DNA of 64,000 nucleotides from positions 2,135,001 through 2,199,000 of the forward strand of contig NZ_CP041186.1 of the NCBI RefSeq assembly GCF_006517175.1, written 5' to 3'. A model generated the notes under the pieces. That model was not told the DNA's origin. It searched no databases and worked only from the letters and a program-made list of their open reading frames with translations. The position numbers and the translations under genes were made by a program. Shown here in pieces: positions 36,111-52,335 of the stretch. The stretch is from Persicimonas caeni (GTDB taxonomy: Bacteria > Myxococcota_A > Bradymonadia > Bradymonadales > Bradymonadaceae). How positions within the stretch are numbered: the stretch's first letter is position 1; every line of letters starts with the position of its first letter.

Positions 36111-38369
36111 TCAGAAGTCGCCGGGGTCGATATCGAAGGAGACGCCCTGGTTGTTGAGGTAGTCGGTCATCGAACCGACCTTCTTGCCGCGGCTGCCCGC
36201 GGCATCCGTCACATAGACATCGAAATCACCGCTCGGACGGCACATGATCGTGTCGCCGTCCTCGTTTCGACTGCCCTGGCTCAACGGGAAGCCCTGGCGA
36301 AAGATCTCGACCTTGTCGCCGGGCCTGATCGGCTCTGCGAATTCGATGACCACGTCCTCGCCGGGCCGGAAGGTCCCGACCTTGTCGGGCCAATCTCCGT
36401 AGTTGCACACGTCGAAATCGGTGGCGGTGTTGACCGAGCCAAGCGGGAAGGTCGACGGGCCGCTGATGATGCTCGTCGGCCGGATCACCTGGTCGTCACC
36501 ACGCAGAATGTAGATCGTGTCGATCTCGATGCCGTCCGGGTCGACGCGCTGGCCGCTGTAGATCGTGCCGCCGGGGTCGCCCGTGCCGCGCAGGCGGATG
36601 TAGCGGGCCGACAGGTTGTTGCAGAAGTTCTCGCCCTTCCAGTCGAGACAGGCATAGTCGCGCATGTCGAGCCCGAAATAGTTGCCGAAGACGGTGCTGT
36701 CGTCGGGCTTGGCACAGGTGTCGAGGAGGTTCCACGACCGGTCCCAGTTGAACAAACCGATGCCTGCAAAGACCTTGAAGCCGAGTGTCGCGCCGATCTT
36801 GGCGAAGGGTTGGCAAACCGTCTGCGGGGTGCCGTTGAGGTTTTCGGCCCCGAACGAGACACCGACTTCGGGTTTGGCGCCGATTTTGAGCTCGATGCCG
36901 GCCACGGCGGCGAAGGCGACCTTCAGCCCCACGCCGATATCGGTGGCCACCGAGACCTTGGCGCCGGTCAAGTCGACCTGCGGTGAGGGGAGCGAGGTGC
37001 TGTTTTCGTCGCCGTGGGTCACCTCGTAGAACCTCGCCGGGTTGTCCTCGTCGTGCTCGAAGCCAAAGCCGAAGTCGAAGCCGAACCGCGGTCCGTTGGG
37101 CGCATTCCTCCAGTGCAGCTCGCCGCTGGTCTCGAATTGGAAGCTCGGCTTGAAGTTGACGGTGAACTGGGCGGTAAAGCCGGTGGGTCCCAGCGGGAAG
37201 GGGACCGATTGGAAGAGGACGTACTCCTTTTCGACGTTCATCGCCTGGAACGCCTTGAGGGTGAAGTCCTTGAGCTCCATGCTCGCGCCGCCGGCGATCT
37301 CGATTTTGGCGTAGGCGACCTCGCCCTGACAGTCAGCCTTGAGCTCGGAGACGCGGGCGGCGTCGAGCTCGTCGTCGTAGTGGTCGCAGTAGTTGGCTAC
37401 GCGCTCGAGGTCGTCGCTCCAGTTGCGCACGATGCATTTGCAGATGTCATCGTCGGCGTCGTACTCGAGCTGGAACAAGCTCATGTCGGTGATGTCGATG
37501 ATCGCCAACAACTTGTAGATGTTGTAGTTGATTCGCGGCTTGAACTCCATCGACACGCCCCACTGCACGTCGCCCGTCAGGGGCTTTTGACGCACATTCT
37601 GGCCCGGCTCGAAGCGGTCGTTGGCGCAGATGTCATTGTTGTCGTTGTAATCCGACGGGCACTCCAACCTCGCCCCGGCGCACGCCTCGAACCCGCTGCC
37701 GGACGCCTTGGCGCAGAAGCCGTACTTGCGCGTGTCGGTGCCGATCTGGTGGTGGATGTCCTCTTCGGAGGCGTAGAACTCCTGGCGTTGCGTGCGGTAG
37801 TCGCCCTCCTCTTCGTCCGCGGAGAACTCCCCGGTCCACTGGATGCCACGCGTCTCGGAGTCGATCTCGATGTGGCTCTTGAGGTAGACGGCCGGGAGAC
37901 GGGCGTCTTTGGTGTAGAAGGTGACCTGCGAGTCGGTCGTCTCCACCTCGAGCACACGCCGCGCCACCGCCAAATTGGCGTCGTCGAGCGGCGCCCAGAT
38001 GATGTCGCCGACCTGCCATTCGACCATGTACTCGTAGCCGTCGAGCGGCCAACTGAGCCGATCGGACTCGATGGCCGCGTCGAGCATCACGTCCTTGTCG
38101 ACCCGATGAGCCCACGGGGCGATGATTTCGGTCTGGCTGTCGTACCACTCTTGGTCGGACATCGGGTCGGCCGCGGCTGCGTCAGCTCCCGCGTTGCCTG
38201 CGTCCAACTGGGTGGGCGCGGGCTCGCTCGACTCGTCCGAGAAGATGCGAAAGACTTGCGAGTCGCCGCATGCGCTCAACATGAAGGCAGCCAAACAACA
38301 GACCAATAATCTCGAGCCCAGGCGCCCTGCCGACGACGCCGTGCCCACGCTTGTCACGTTCTTAGCCAC
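36111..38369 (-). CDS. Large lipoprotein C with shared N-terminal domain
   Basis: A 752-residue lipoprotein (lipobox MLSAC, Cys34). The start is a GTG at 38369 with AAGGAG six bases before; an in-frame TTG 30 bases upstream has no such site and would push the signal sequence inward. The shared domain (about 75-170) reads YEYMVEWQVGDIIWAPLDDA, then ARRVLEVETTDSQVTFYTKD. A Cys-rich stretch (225-265) and beta-rich regions follow. The C-terminal region (about 595-752) looks like a separate sandwich domain, with GDKVEIFRQGFPLSQGSRNE. It is convergent with lipoproteins A and B and shares the domain with them, so the locus probably arose by duplication and inversion. Function unknown. Confidence 0.7.
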   Translation of the reverse strand: MAKNVTSVGTASSAGRLGSRLLVCCLAAFMLSACGDSQVFRIFSDESSEPAPTQLDAGNAGADAAAADPMSDQEWYDSQTEIIAPWAHRVDKDVMLDAAIESDRLSWPLDGYEYMVEWQVGDIIWAPLDDANLAVARRVLEVETTDSQVTFYTKDARLPAVYLKSHIEIDSETRGIQWTGEFSADEEEGDYRTQRQEFYASEEDIHHQIGTDTRKYGFCAKASGSGFEACAGARLECPSDYNDNNDICANDRFEPGQNVRQKPLTGDVQWGVSMEFKPRINYNIYKLLAIIDITDMSLFQLEYDADDDICKCIVRNWSDDLERVANYCDHYDDELDAARVSELKADCQGEVAYAKIEIAGGASMELKDFTLKAFQAMNVEKEYVLFQSVPFPLGPTGFTAQFTVNFKPSFQFETSGELHWRNAPNGPRFGFDFGFGFEHDEDNPARFYEVTHGDENSTSLPSPQVDLTGAKVSVATDIGVGLKVAFAAVAGIELKIGAKPEVGVSFGAENLNGTPQTVCQPFAKIGATLGFKVFAGIGLFNWDRSWNLLDTCAKPDDSTVFGNYFGLDMRDYACLDWKGENFCNNLSARYIRLRGTGDPGGTIYSGQRVDPDGIEIDTIYILRGDDQVIRPTSIISGPSTFPLGSVNTATDFDVCNYGDWPDKVGTFRPGEDVVIEFAEPIRPGDKVEIFRQGFPLSQGSRNEDGDTIMCRPSGDFDVYVTDAAGSRGKKVGSMTDYLNNQGVSFDIDPGDF

Positions 38370-38405
38370 TTTCGGCTCCTTGAAGTCATCCAGCTGCAAT
38401 CATCA

Positions 38406-38903
38406 TTAGTTGCCAGCGTCTTCGCGCGATTTGGCATAAATCTCACCCAGCGTGGCGTCGCGGGTGTAAAAAATGATCTCGGTCTCTTTCTGCTCGATCT
38501 CCAAGATCACGCGGGCCATGGCATAAGAAGCGTGTGAGACCGGGGCCCAGATGATGTCCCGAACTTCCCACTCGGTCATATAGTCGTACTCCGGAAGCGG
38601 CCAGCTGACCCGGTCGGGCTCGATCGTCGCATCCTTGGCCGTCTCCAGATCGATCTCGTGGACCCACGGGGCGACCACTTCGTCCTGGGCGTCGTACCAG
38701 TCATCATCGCTGATGGTGTCGGCAGCGTCGGCGTCGCCGGCGTCTCCCGGCTCGAGCGTGGCGTCAGCGGTACGACCGGCGTCGGTAAAATGGCGCGTAA
38801 GCTGCGGCTCGCCACAGCCGGCGAGTACCAATACGAGCGCCACCAACCCAATCATCGTGCTTCCGCCGCTTCTGTCCTGCTGGACCGTCACGCTGCTCCT
38901 CAT
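38406..38903 (-). CDS. Short lipoprotein D: shared N-terminal domain alone
   Basis: A 165-residue lipoprotein (lipobox LAGC, Cys30) that ends where the shared domain ends. Residues about 69-162 match lipoprotein C closely: YDYMTEWEVRDIIWAPVSHA against YEYMVEWQVGDIIWAPLDDA, and IIFYTRDATLGEIYAKSRED. An alternative ATG at 38855 would leave a signal sequence without basic residues, so the longer start is kept. It lies 36 bases upstream of lipoprotein C on the same strand. It may be a free-standing binding module or a truncated duplicate; its intact stop and signal argue that it is made. Confidence 0.7.
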   Translation of the reverse strand: MRSSVTVQQDRSGGSTMIGLVALVLVLAGCGEPQLTRHFTDAGRTADATLEPGDAGDADAADTISDDDWYDAQDEVVAPWVHEIDLETAKDATIEPDRVSWPLPEYDYMTEWEVRDIIWAPVSHASYAMARVILEIEQKETEIIFYTRDATLGEIYAKSREDAGN

Positions 38904-38944
38904 ATGTCGATGAATCGAATGACCTTAGGATAGTCGGACGGAGG

Positions 38945-40076
38945 CTATTTTTCAACATGACTCGGCAATGTTGTCTTCGGCCTCATTCCGCCCTTGCGCG
39001 TGAGTTCGACGCCCGTTGCGATGGCCACGACCACACTCCAAACGAACAGCAGGACGAGGTGCGCGAAGTCGAGGTGGAAGGCGCGCATCATCCAAGGCAG
39101 CGGCCCGAAGGCAACCAGCCCAACGAGCAGTGCCTTGCGCCAGCCCCAGCGCGTCCACAAAAAGCCGAGCGCCGGCAAGACGAACACGTACGAGTAGGTG
39201 CCCAGCCGCGGCCAGGCGAAGAGCGAGACGCACGCCCACAACCAGAGCATGTCGTCTTGGCGGCCGCGCCGGCGAACCAACCAGGCGCCCGCGCCGAGCC
39301 AGGTCAGCGCAGCCACGGGGAGCAACCCGGGCGCGAGGCTGAGCAGGTCGGCCGAGCGGTAGTGCTCGCGCACTGCCGCGACGCGCGCCAGCCACGCGTC
39401 GACGAGCACCTCGCCGTGCCAGTCGACGAAGCTCAACCCGGCGACGACGCTCGCTCCGGCCAACAGGCCCGCGGCGAGCTTGTAGCGCCCGCGCACCAAC
39501 AAGACGAGCCCGGTCGGAAGCCCCCACATCGGCTTGAACGCCAGCACCACGCCCAGCCCCACGGCGGCGAGCGGGTGCCACCACTCGGGCTCGTCGTACG
39601 CCATCCACATGCAGGCGGCGAACGCTCCGAACATGTAGGTGGTCATATTGCCGGCCATGAAGTCGACGAGCACGGGCTGGTAGAAAAAGGCGAGCAGCAC
39701 CAGCCACGCGGTGGGCAGCGCCAGGTCGAGAGCTCGGCGCACCCAACGCAACGCGAAGACGAGCGCGGCGGTGCGCACCACGACGTCGGCGGCCGAAATC
39801 AGGCGGGAGGAGAGGAGGGAAAACGGCTCGATGAGCGGCAACGTGCCGGGCGGATAGACGTAGACGAAGCCGTCATAATGGGCCGACTCGAAGAGCGCCG
39901 GCCCGTATGGGTTCTCGCCGCGCGCAAACACGTCCGCCGCGGCAATATACGCGCTCAGATCGGCGGGCACCGAGCCGGTAATCCAGCGGCGCATCGCCTC
40001 GGCGCATACCAAGAACGCGACGAGCCCCCAGACAAAGGGGGCCCGTCGCGCAGCATCGGTTGCTGTGTCGGTTACA

Positions 40077-40087
<11 letters not shown>
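38945..40087 (-). CDS. GT87-type polyprenol-phosphate-dependent membrane glycosyltransferase
   Basis: A 380-residue integral membrane protein with about ten helices. Near the N-terminus it has DLSAYIAAADVFARGENPYG, the signature region of the GT87/DUF2029 (PimE-like mannosyltransferase) family, including the catalytic Asp expected in the first outside loop, followed by VYPPGTL. These enzymes add sugars from a lipid-phosphate donor on the outer face of the membrane. The start is the ATG at 40085-40087, which overlaps the aconitase stop by 11 bases; the longer frame is rejected because it lies entirely inside aconitase. No glycan locus is nearby, so the acceptor is unknown. Confidence 0.8.
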
Positions 40088-42827
<2,740 letters not shown>

Positions 42828-42882
42828 GATCTCCTCGTTGGTAACGGCCAGGTTGTGAAAGCTACTTCTTGAATCGGGAGGA

Positions 42883-42912
42883 ACTATAGGGACCGAACGG
42901 GCATAATGTAAA
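42883..42912 (-). promoter_or_regulatory. Candidate promoter for aconitase
   Basis: On the minus strand TTTACA (42907-42912), an 18-bp spacer and TATAGT (42883-42888). It lies about 56 bases before the aconitase ATG, in an AT-richer stretch that ends just before a dispersed repeat. Confidence 0.55.
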
Positions 42913-42954
42913 TTGATTGATTTTATTTTGGTGATAAATATCCATTATGAAGGC

Positions 42955-43136
42955 GTAGCTTTGTGAGGCCCCCATCCGTCTGGCGCTGTACTTCGCGCCA
43001 GACACCTTCCCCCAGGGGAAGGGATGACCCTGCGGAAAGCAACGTGGTTCAGACGCGCTAAGGCAGCCCTTCCCCCCGGGGAAGGTGCCCGTAGCGAAGC
43101 GAAGGGCGGATGGGGGGCCTCAAAAAGCAAGGAGTT
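42955..43136. repeat. Pair of inverted dispersed repeats before the nucleotidyltransferase
   Basis: Two copies in opposite orientation. The first (about 42955-43030) contains GAGGCCCCCATCCGTC and CCTTCCCCCAGGGGAAGGGA. The second (about 43060-43136) contains CCTTCCCCCCGGGGAAGGTG, then GGCGGATGGGGGGCCTC and AGCAAGGAG. The family recurs at 43990-44090 and, more loosely, at 9440-9725. No coding frame is supported in it. Confidence 0.8.
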
Positions 43137-43236
43137 GCCACGTCCCACCCCCAACTCGTGACATACTGTGACTCCAAAAACTCAACGCCCGGGCGCAGAC
43201 TCTACAAGTCAACACACGTCGCCCCCGGAGTCCCCA

Positions 43237-43995
43237 ATGCCAGTCACCCGTCACGAAATCCTAGCCCTCCTCAAAACCGTTCTAGAACCCCAAGATGGCG
43301 TCTGCGCTATGTGGCGAGGCGGCTCGGCCGCCCGCGGCGAATCCGACGAGTGGTCGGATATCGACGCGGTGGTCGTCTGCGAGGAGGAGAACGTCGACGC
43401 GGTGTTCGACACCGTCGAAGCCGCGCTCCCCAGGCTCTCGCCCATCGACCTCGTCTGGAAAGTGCCCGAGCCGACCTGGCACGGTCACGCCCAGCGCTTC
43501 TATCGACTGGTCGACGCCCCCGACCACCTGCTGATCGACCTGGTGGTCATGATACGTGGCTCCCACGAGCGGTTTCTGGTGCCAGAGCGCCACGGTTTGG
43601 CCGTGCCGGTCTTCGACAAAGTCGGCCTGATCAAACCGGCGGAGTTCGACGCCCAAGCGTTCCGCGCCAAGATGCGCGCCGACCTGGCCGACACGAAGGT
43701 GCGCTTCGAAATTTTGCAGTGCATGGTCGACAAGGAGATCCAGCGCGGCCGACCGCTCGACGCGCTCAACTTCTATTTTGGCCTGACGCTCACGCCGCTC
43801 ATCAAAGTGCTCGGCATGCGCTATCGTCGCTCGCGCTACGACTTCGGACGGCGCTACACGCGCGAAGATTTCCCGACCGACGTCGCCGACAAGGTCGAGG
43901 CGCTCCACTTCGTGCGCGACCTCGACGACCTCGAGACCAAGCACGACCGCGCCCAACAACTGTTCTGGCAAACCGTCCAAATACTAGAAGACTAG
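43237..43995 (+). CDS. Nucleotidyltransferase-fold protein (aminoglycoside adenylyltransferase-like)
   Basis: A 252-residue predicted cytoplasmic nucleotidyltransferase. The catalytic signature is GGSAARGESDEWSDIDAVVV (near 28-47): the Gly-Ser turn followed by the Asp-x-Asp metal pair. A third acidic position may be in DLVVM near 104. The helical C-terminal half (about 130-252) resembles the substrate domain of aminoglycoside or DUF4037-type enzymes. The start is the ATG at 43237 with GGAG seven bases before. It stands alone between repeat elements, 95 bases from a LysR gene on the same strand. The substrate is unknown; antibiotic modification cannot be claimed. Confidence 0.75.
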   Translation: MPVTRHEILALLKTVLEPQDGVCAMWRGGSAARGESDEWSDIDAVVVCEEENVDAVFDTVEAALPRLSPIDLVWKVPEPTWHGHAQRFYRLVDAPDHLLIDLVVMIRGSHERFLVPERHGLAVPVFDKVGLIKPAEFDAQAFRAKMRADLADTKVRFEILQCMVDKEIQRGRPLDALNFYFGLTLTPLIKVLGMRYRRSRYDFGRRYTREDFPTDVADKVEALHFVRDLDDLETKHDRAQQLFWQTVQILED

Positions 43996-44089
43996 CGCCC
44001 CGCAAGGACATCCCTTCCCCTGGGGGAAGGTGCCTCGCGCGCCTTACAGCGCGAGGCGGATGGGGGGCCTCAGCAAGCAAGGAGCCCCA
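43996..44089. repeat. Dispersed repeat supplying the LysR gene's ribosome-binding site
   Basis: The third copy of the family at 42955-43136, in the orientation of its second copy: ATCCCTTCCCCTGGGGGAAG, a GCGCGAGG/CTCGCGC hairpin, then GGCGGATGGGGGGCCTCAGC and AAGCAAGGAG. The AAGGAG at the repeat end lies five bases before the LysR ATG. Confidence 0.8.
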
Positions 44090-44974
44090 ATGGACCTCAA
44101 CCAACTCCGAGCCTTCCTCGCCGTCGCCCGCGAGGGCCACATGACCCGTGCGGCGCGCCAACTGCACCTGACCCAACCCGCCGTCAGCGCGCAGATTTCG
44201 AAGCTCGAAGAAGAAGTCGGCCACCGGCTCTTCGACCGCACTCCCACCGGCATGGTGCTCACCGAGGCCGGCGGGCTGTTCCGCGAGTACGTCGAGGAGT
44301 CGCTGCTCCATCTCGAAAACGGCCGCCTCGCCCTCGACCAACTCGCCGGCCTCGAAAAGGGCTCGTTGAGTGTGGGCGGCGGCGCGACCGCGACCACTTA
44401 TCTGCTCCCGCCCATTTTGGGACGCTTTCACGCCGAGCACCCCGGCATTCGCTTCTTCGTGCGTGAGCAGTCGAGCCAGCAGTCGGTCGAAGACGTCTTG
44501 GCCGGGGATCTCGACCTGGGGATCGTCACTCTGCCCATCAAGCTCCCATCGGGCTCGTCGGCGGCCTCGTCCAAGCTCGAGGTCGAACCGTGGGAGGAAG
44601 ACGAGCTTCGCCTGATCGTACCGCCCGCCCACGAGGCCAACGCCCGCGACTCCTTCGAGTGGTCCGACTTGGCTGGCATGCCGCTGGTACTCTTCGAAGC
44701 TGGCTCGGCGGTGCGCGACATCATCGACCGACGCATCTCAGATGCCCAAATCGACGTCGACATCGTCATGGAGCTTCGCTCGATCGAGTCGATCAAGCAG
44801 ATGGTCGCCCAGGGCATCGGCTCGGGCTTCGTCAGCCAATTCGCGCTCGGCGAACAACAAGAGGGGCTTCGGTGCGTCGAGAACCCCATCTCGCGCGAAC
44901 TCGCCGTAATTTACGCCAGCGACCGCACTCAGAGCCCGGCGGCCAAGGCATTCTTGGAAATGATGCGCGCCTGA
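44090..44974 (+). CDS. LysR-family transcriptional regulator
   Basis: A 294-residue DNA-binding regulator. The N-terminal winged helix-turn-helix MTRAARQLHLTQPAVSAQIS (residues 18-37) is typical. It is followed by the linker helix and a C-terminal effector domain of the type-2 periplasmic-binding fold (about 90-294), starting SLSVGGGATATTYLLPPILG. Start at the ATG at 44090 with AAGGAG five bases before. No divergent target gene lies next to it, so the regulon is unknown; LysR proteins often control the adjacent divergent gene, but here the preceding gene is in the same direction. Confidence 0.92.
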   Translation: MDLNQLRAFLAVAREGHMTRAARQLHLTQPAVSAQISKLEEEVGHRLFDRTPTGMVLTEAGGLFREYVEESLLHLENGRLALDQLAGLEKGSLSVGGGATATTYLLPPILGRFHAEHPGIRFFVREQSSQQSVEDVLAGDLDLGIVTLPIKLPSGSSAASSKLEVEPWEEDELRLIVPPAHEANARDSFEWSDLAGMPLVLFEAGSAVRDIIDRRISDAQIDVDIVMELRSIESIKQMVAQGIGSGFVSQFALGEQQEGLRCVENPISRELAVIYASDRTQSPAAKAFLEMMRA

Positions 44975-45302
44975 GTCGTATTCAACGCCGCTGCAAACTG
45001 GTGGGCTACTAGAGCGTATGCTGCAGAGTCCTCACGCCCGCCCGGCCTCCGCACTCCCTCTTTCTCGGTCGAGCCGGCCTGTCGCCCAGCCGCTGTTTCA
45101 CAGCATATGGACCGTAAACAGTGGGATCTCCGAGAAAATCAGGGCAGAAACAGCTTCGACAAAGGTACGTAGTAAATTTGTTTAATATATTTTTTTCAAC
45201 TAGCATCTGTGCGTTACCACCTGTATTCAGACGAGTCCTTCAAGGCTCATACGCAAAACAGCTCGAGTTGTTGTAAATAGATAAAGATTTAGGAGAAAGG
45301 CA
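44975..45302. other. AT-rich spacer before the giant TSP3/OmpA gene
   Basis: No gene is supported. The 45150-45300 part is clearly more AT-rich than the surroundings and includes runs of T (TTTAATATATTTTTTTC) that may carry the promoter and 5' leader of the long gene. I could not pick a single convincing -35/-10 pair. Confidence 0.4.
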
Positions 45303-50648
<5,346 letters not shown>

Positions 50649-50673
50649 CGCGCAACTGCTCCACACACACCAA

Positions 50674-50707
50674 AGGCCCCGGCGGATTCCTCCGCCGGGG
50701 CCTTTTT
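50674..50707 (+). terminator. Rho-independent terminator of the 1781-residue gene
   Basis: Thirteen-bp stem AGGCCCCGGCGGA/TCCGCCGGGGCCT (50674-50686 and 50691-50703), followed by T residues, 25 bases after the stop codon. Confidence 0.9.
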
Positions 50708-50749
50708 GCGTCTACGTAGATTCACGGAAGATTTTGACGATATGGGTTC

Positions 50750-50881
50750 GGTGCCGGGGCATCTTGCCCTCGTCTTCTTTTCGGTGCCGGGGCATCTTGC
50801 CCTCGTCTTCTTTTCGGTGCCGGGGCACCTTGCCCTCGTCTTCTTTTCGGTGCGGGGGCATCTTGCCCTCGTCTGCGAGCG
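50750..50881. repeat. Four-copy 33-bp tandem repeat
   Basis: Four units of 33 bp starting at 50750, 50783, 50816 and 50849, each beginning GGTGCCGGGGCATCTTGCCC and ending CTCGTCTTCTTTTC; the last unit departs at its end. Because 33 is a multiple of three, a frame stays open (SVPGHLALVFF repeated), but it has no start signals, and the next gene begins at 51027. It lies in the leader of that gene. Confidence 0.95.
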
Positions 50882-51026
50882 CTGGAAGTACTCGCACCGA
50901 AAGACGAAAGTCCTCCGTAATTGCACTCAGCTCTCCTGTAGTCCACCTGCTGGAAAAGCAATGGCGCGTTGGCTAATACTACACCTCACCCGCTATTTGA
51001 CTCCCAACATCGACGAAGGGGGGCCT

Positions 51027-52061
51027 ATGTGCCTGCATAAGTTCGTACTCGCCGAAAAGGCCATCATCATCACGACGCTCGCCCTCCTTTCGGTCGGCTT
51101 CGTCTCGTTGACCTCGAGCCCATCCCACGCCTGCTCGCCGCCGCAGTCAGGGTGGAGTTTGACCTCGGAGGGAGCCCATGTGTCCCAGCCGATTCCCACC
51201 GACGGCGTCGTCTCGGCACGCGCCTACTTCTGGGAAGTCAGCGCCACCGACAACCTCCCCAGCTTCGACGTGGTGGACAGTGGAGGCAACGCGGTGGAGG
51301 GAACAGTGACCGCCCTCGTCCTCTCGCCTTCGCAAAACGACCAACCTCCCGGGCAAAGCGGCGAGGCCATTCTCATCTGGAAGCCCGATGCGCAGCTCGC
51401 GCCCGAGACTTCTTATACGGTCACGATTCAGGCGACCCACCCCTACGACGAGGATCTGCGGACGATTGACGAGACGGCGACCTTCGAGACGACGTCCGGG
51501 CCCATGCCGCCCCTCGAGCCCGTCAGCTTGAGCGCCGGGATCAAAGTCACCGAAGTCACCGGCGACGTCGAGTGCTGCAAGGTCGAGACAAGCTGCGACT
51601 CGTGTGGCATTTGTAGCTCTGAGACCTGTTGGCCGCTCTCGTACGACTACCTTCCCACCGTCAGCGCCACGGTCAGCCTGCCCGACGACCAGAACGGCGC
51701 GCTCGTTTACTACGAGGTCCTCGCCAACGGTGAACGAACGAGGCTCGAGGATTCTCTCCGGCAGGGAGATGTCATCGACTCCACATTCGAGGCCGACGCG
51801 GATGGTCCTTTTTGTGTCGAGGTCGTCACGATCAGGTTGGTCGACGGCACGAGTGCCAGCAGTGGCAAGGAGTGCTTCGAGCGGTCGGATCTTCCTGACT
51901 TTCAACGACGCTCGCCCTCGGCATCGCGCCCGGCGCAATGCCTCGAGGAGGCAGACGGAGGATGTAGCACGAGCGGGACGACCGCGCGGCCGTTCCCGTG
52001 GGCTTTGCTCCTCGTCGTCGTCGCCGGCGTGCGCTTGGCTCGTCGCCAAGGGATTCGGTGA
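51027..52061 (+). CDS. Ig-like surface protein with MYXO-CTERM-like tail
   Basis: A 344-residue exported protein. Signal peptide: MCLHKFVLAEKAIIITTLAL, ending near SHACS. Residues about 45-145 are a Big_5/SbsA-like Ig domain (PTDGVVSARAYFWEVSA, PDAQLAPETSYTVTIQATHP). A Cys-rich stretch follows (CCKVETSCDSCGICSSETCW), and a second beta domain. The C-terminus is GGCSTSGTTARPFPWALLLV then LARRQGIR, a MYXO-CTERM-like sorting tail with a weak Arg cluster. That Arg cluster is encoded by a 59-bp copy of the OmpA coding sequence of the preceding gene, read in a different frame. The ATG at 51027 has GGGGGG upstream; the longer open frame crosses the 33-bp repeats and is rejected. Confidence 0.75.
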   Translation: MCLHKFVLAEKAIIITTLALLSVGFVSLTSSPSHACSPPQSGWSLTSEGAHVSQPIPTDGVVSARAYFWEVSATDNLPSFDVVDSGGNAVEGTVTALVLSPSQNDQPPGQSGEAILIWKPDAQLAPETSYTVTIQATHPYDEDLRTIDETATFETTSGPMPPLEPVSLSAGIKVTEVTGDVECCKVETSCDSCGICSSETCWPLSYDYLPTVSATVSLPDDQNGALVYYEVLANGERTRLEDSLRQGDVIDSTFEADADGPFCVEVVTIRLVDGTSASSGKECFERSDLPDFQRRSPSASRPAQCLEEADGGCSTSGTTARPFPWALLLVVVAGVRLARRQGIR

Positions 52062-52097
52062 GACCAAGCCCATCCGCGACAACGACACGGCCGAAGG
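52039..52097 (+). repeat. 59-bp partial copy of the OmpA coding region (source 50535-50593)
   Basis: 58 of 59 bases match 50535-50593, starting CTCGTCGCCAAGGG and ending GACACGGCCGAAGG. In the source it encodes [20 protein letters not shown] in the OmpA domain. Here it is read in another frame as ARRQGIR and a stop, so it forms the end of the upstream gene, then runs into a terminator. This is a recent local duplication. Confidence 0.95.
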
Positions 52098-52102
52098 ACA
52101 CA

Positions 52103-52139
52103 AAAAAGCCCCGGCGGGCCAACCCGCCGGGGCTTTTTT
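52103..52139 (+). terminator. Rho-independent terminator
   Basis: Stem GCCCCGGCGGG/CCCGCCGGGGC (52108-52118 and 52123-52133), preceded by six A residues and followed by six T residues. It strongly resembles the terminator at 50674-50707, so it may have been copied along with the 59-bp segment. Confidence 0.9.
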
Positions 52140-52184
52140 GCGTTTGTCTTGCTCGGCTGCTGTCGTTGGTTGCAGTGAAACGAC

Positions 52185-52322
52185 CGGCCACGGTCACGGC
52201 TACGGAGCATGACCGTGTTCGTGCCCGTGCTCCGTGCTCCGTGCTCCGTAGCCGTGCCCGTTCTCCGTGGCCGTAACCGTGATCGTGGCCGTGATCGTAA
52301 CCGTGATCGTGCCCACGGCCGG
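52185..52322. repeat. Low-complexity hexamer-type sequence (CGTGAT/CGTAAC/CGTGGC)
   Basis: Runs of GTGCTCCGTGCTCCGT and of CGTGATCGTGGCCGTGATCG, with interspersed CACGGTCACGGCTACGG that looks like the hexamer array at 14977-15074. No gene is supported here. Confidence 0.75.
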
Positions 52323-52335
52323 TTCAGCGATTGCC

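Noticed and set aside
43996-44089. Transposon end or insertion sequence
   Set aside because: Copies are short, with no transposase frame and no clear target duplication, so they are listed only as dispersed repeats.
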